Assembly (NCBI GenBank): GCA_005772945.1
Contig: SXIE01000283.1
Span: 1-6,743 of the forward strand
Direction of reading: 5' to 3'
DNA length: 6,743 nucleotides
Origin: Pseudomonadota bacterium
GTDB lineage: Bacteria > Myxococcota > UBA9042 > PHBI01
In this document: positions 5,065 through 6,743 of the stretch, one piece after another
Numbering within the stretch: the stretch's first letter is position 1
Layout: each line of letters begins with the position of its first letter
The notes under the pieces: generated by a model
The model's input: the letters and a program-made list of their open reading frames with translations, nothing else
Databases searched by the model: none
What the model was told of the DNA's origin: nothing
Program-made: the position numbers and the translations under genes

Positions 5065-6743
5065 TCACAGGTGCTGGAAGCAGTCGCAGTTGACGCTCAG
5101 AGTGCCCGGAGCCCAGGTCCCAGCCGAGACGTTGTGGAGACTCACCTGCACGGTATTGAGCGCCGAGACGCGGAAGTTCGCGAACACGTGGGCCGGCGGC
5201 ACTGGCTGGATGGTGCACACCACCGTGTCCGACAGCACCGCGCGGGCGAGCGTGAACGTCCAACTTGCCAACGCGCCGCCTGCGAGCGGCTGGAAGTCGC
5301 TCCAGGCTCCGCCGCCGCGCGTGATCGTCTTGAGCTGCGCGGTCGCTCCCAGGTCGGCATCGAGCAGGGGAACGAGATCGCCCCAGGCGGGTGGCGTCGT
5401 GGCGGCGCTCACCTGCGGGGTCAGCGCGCCGGCATCGCCGCCGCCGCCCTGGCGCACACGGGCAGGCATCGCGAGAAGCAGGAGCCGCGCGTCGGGGCGC
5501 TTCACGATGGTGGTCGTGCCCCAGTTGTCGCCGTAGAAGAGGCCACCGAGCACCACGCTGCCGACCGAGTTCTCGAAGAACATGCCGGGCATGCCCGCTA
5601 TCTTGTATCGTTGGCTATCCCAGTTGGCGAACCAGGGGTCGATGACCACGACGGAGGTGCCGAAGGACTGCGCCTCGTCCGCGCCGGCCCAAAGGTCCAC
5701 GCCTCCGTTGTTCTCGAAGTAGGGGTTGACGAGCGTGACGTTGCCGTCGCGAATGAGGATGCCCGGCGCCGGCACCCCTGCCCCGTCGTTCAAATCCCTG
5801 TCCCCGCCGTTCGACTCGAAGATGCAATCGGTGAAGTCGAGCCCAAGGCCGAGCACATCGGCGCCGCCAGCCGCGTTGTTGCCGAAGCGGCTGAGCGACA
5901 CACTCACCGTGGTCGACAGCGGGGTGCCCGGGATGAAGAGCCCGACGCCGCCGTTGTTCGAAAAGTCGCTGTGCTCGACGTGGATCTTCGCGACCCCGAA
6001 CAGTTGCAGGCCGTCGCGGCTCGCTCCTTCGGCGTTCACGTCCACGATCTCGACATCGGTCCACCAGTCGACCACCACCATGTTCCGGACATTGACGCCG
6101 TCCAGCGTCAGGTGATGCAGGCCGCCGCCAATTCCAAGGTCCCCCGCGGCCCGTGAGGCGGCCTTCAAGGTGATCCCGTCCGCGCCTGGGCCCGTCTGCA
6201 TCGATAGCTCGGTGACGCCGCGTCCCTGGCCGACAAGGCGCACGCCGAAGCGCCCCTTCGAGAGCACGAGCCCCGGCCCGCCGATCATACACCGGCCCGC
6301 GGGCAGCCTCACCTCGCCACCGCCGACACCATGATGGGCGCTGCCGTTCGCTTCGGCCTGCTCGGCAGCGAAGTCGATCGCGGCCTGGATGGCGGCAGTG
6401 TCGGAGGTGATGGGCCCTGCTCCAGTGTGGGTGCAGGCATCGGCCTTGAAATCGCGAACGTTGACGACGTCTGCCAATCGGTCTGGGAGTGAACGGGCCA
6501 CGTCCGTACCGGTCGCCGTGATGAGCGCCGCGCCGTCGCAAATACCCGCCTCGCCCTGCAGACCTTGCTCGCCCTGCAGACCTTGCTCGCCCTGCAGACC
6601 CCGCTCGCCCTGCAGACCCCGCTCGCCCTGCAGACCCCGCTCGCCCTGCAGACCCCGCTCGCCCTGCAGACCTTGCTCGCCCTGCAGACCTTGCTCGCCC
6701 TGCAGACCCCGCTCGCCCGGCAGACCTTGCTCGCCCTGCAGAC
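5065..6743 (-). CDS. Collagen-stalk protein with pectate-lyase-type beta-helix, C-terminal 558 aa (partial)
   Basis: The frame is open through the right edge, so the start is outside the window. A GTG at 6499-6501 is internal, because the collagen repeat upstream is in the same frame without a stop. Numbering from the first whole codon (6739-6741): residues 1-68 are Gly-X-Y triplets (GEQ/GER alternating with GLQ). Residues 69-90 are a linker. [10 protein letters not shown] (89-98) and [12 protein letters not shown] (114-125) are the hallmark start of pectate-lyase-3/tail-spike beta-helix domains. Helix coils follow, with Asn-rich turns SNNGG (261-265), FGNNAAGG (286-293), FESNGG (308-313) and FENNGG (342-347). 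Residues about 451-554 form a beta-rich cap ([36 protein letters not shown]), a tail often found on such proteins. No catalytic Asp/Arg cluster could be assigned, so glycan cleavage is not claimed. Such proteins are phage tail spikes or bacterial surface or particle-borne stalk proteins. The lack of neighbouring phage genes favours a bacterial surface protein here, but the unseen upstream DNA decides. Confidence 0.87.
   Translation of the reverse strand, partial: LQGEQGLPGERGLQGEQGLQGEQGLQGERGLQGERGLQGERGLQGERGLQGEQGLQGEQGLQGEAGICDGAALITATGTDVARSLPDRLADVVNVRDFKADACTHTGAGPITSDTAAIQAAIDFAAEQAEANGSAHHGVGGGEVRLPAGRCMIGGPGLVLSKGRFGVRLVGQGRGVTELSMQTGPGADGITLKAASRAAGDLGIGGGLHHLTLDGVNVRNMVVVDWWTDVEIVDVNAEGASRDGLQLFGVAKIHVEHSDFSNNGGVGLFIPGTPLSTTVSVSLSRFGNNAAGGADVLGLGLDFTDCIFESNGGDRDLNDGAGVPAPGILIRDGNVTLVNPYFENNGGVDLWAGADEAQSFGTSVVVIDPWFANWDSQRYKIAGMPGMFFENSVGSVVLGGLFYGDNWGTTTIVKRPDARLLLLAMPARVRQGGGGDAGALTPQVSAATTPPAWGDLVPLLDADLGATAQLKTITRGGGAWSDFQPLAGGALASWTFTLARAVLSDTVVCTIQPVPPAHVFANFRVSALNTVQVSLHNVSAGTWAPGTLSVNCDCFQHL
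6544..6743 (-). repeat. 18-bp tandem repeat encoding a collagen-like stalk
   Basis: Ten complete 18-bp units start at 6556, 6574, 6592, 6610, 6628, 6646, 6664, 6682, 6700 and 6718, and an eleventh is cut by the edge at 6736. A degenerate half unit (6544-6555) ends the array. Each encodes GEQ-GLQ or GER-GLQ. The variable codon is CAA (Gln) in units 6556, 6574, 6664, 6682 and 6718, and CGG (Arg) in 6592, 6610, 6628, 6646 and 6700. Unit 6718 also has CCG (Pro) for CAG. A CTGCAG palindrome recurs in every other unit. Such arrays expand and contract by slippage or unequal recombination, which would change stalk length in 6-residue steps. Confidence 0.95.

Noticed and set aside
4939..6156. A 405-aa plus-strand open frame opposite the beta-helix gene
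   Set aside because: Its composition is a mirror of the minus-strand beta-helix protein (many His, Arg, Val, Asp). It has no credible start and crosses the minus-strand terminator palindrome.
6499..6501. GTG as the true start of the beta-helix gene
   Set aside because: The same frame continues without a stop through a linker and the collagen repeat to the right edge, so the GTG is an internal valine codon.
6556..6743. A CRISPR array
   Set aside because: The 18-bp units are contiguous without unique spacers, are a multiple of three, and encode in-frame Gly-X-Y triplets.

Overview
The window is very GC-rich DNA. Its real reading frames show strong third-position G/C. The genes encode mostly exported proteins of unknown function with Ala/Gly/Asp-rich linkers. 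One is a Cys-rich lipoprotein with a thrombospondin-3-like calcium motif, a protein style typical of Myxococcota (myxobacteria and relatives). That placement is an inference from composition and protein style; no marker gene is present. I see no rRNA, tRNA, CRISPR array, transposase or integrase.

Layout from left to right. Bases 3-77 look like the last 24 codons of a plus-strand gene that enters from the left. It converges on four minus-strand genes, read from right to left: a 229-aa secreted protein (3710-3021), a 305-aa secreted protein with a DxxGDG motif (2944-2027), a 388-aa exported protein ending in a chagasin-like (peptidase inhibitor I42-type) domain (1869-703), and a 147-aa cytosolic-looking protein (539-96). 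The gaps between them (76, 157 and 163 bases) are long enough for separate promoters or attenuators, so they form a co-oriented cluster rather than a proven tight operon. A 210-base divergent region (3711-3920) separates them from a plus-strand lipoprotein gene (3921-4862). That gene converges on a large minus-strand gene (5065 to beyond 6743), with about 200 bases and several hairpins between them.

The large right-hand gene is the most distinctive object. Its visible 558 residues begin inside a collagen-like Gly-X-Y stalk encoded by a near-perfect 18-bp tandem repeat. They continue into a pectate-lyase-3-type right-handed beta-helix and end in a small beta-rich domain. This is the plan of phage tail-spike or tail-fibre proteins and of bacterial surface stalk-and-head proteins. 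Its start lies outside the window. A perfect 16-bp palindrome followed by a T-rich stretch directly after its stop codon is a good intrinsic terminator.

Most products appear to act in the envelope or outside the cell. No enzyme pathway, defence module or toxin-antitoxin pair can be supported. The points most worth following are the two-state homogenised collagen repeat, the degenerate chagasin-like domain, and the strong but out-of-frame Shine-Dalgarno/ATG upstream of the 229-aa gene.
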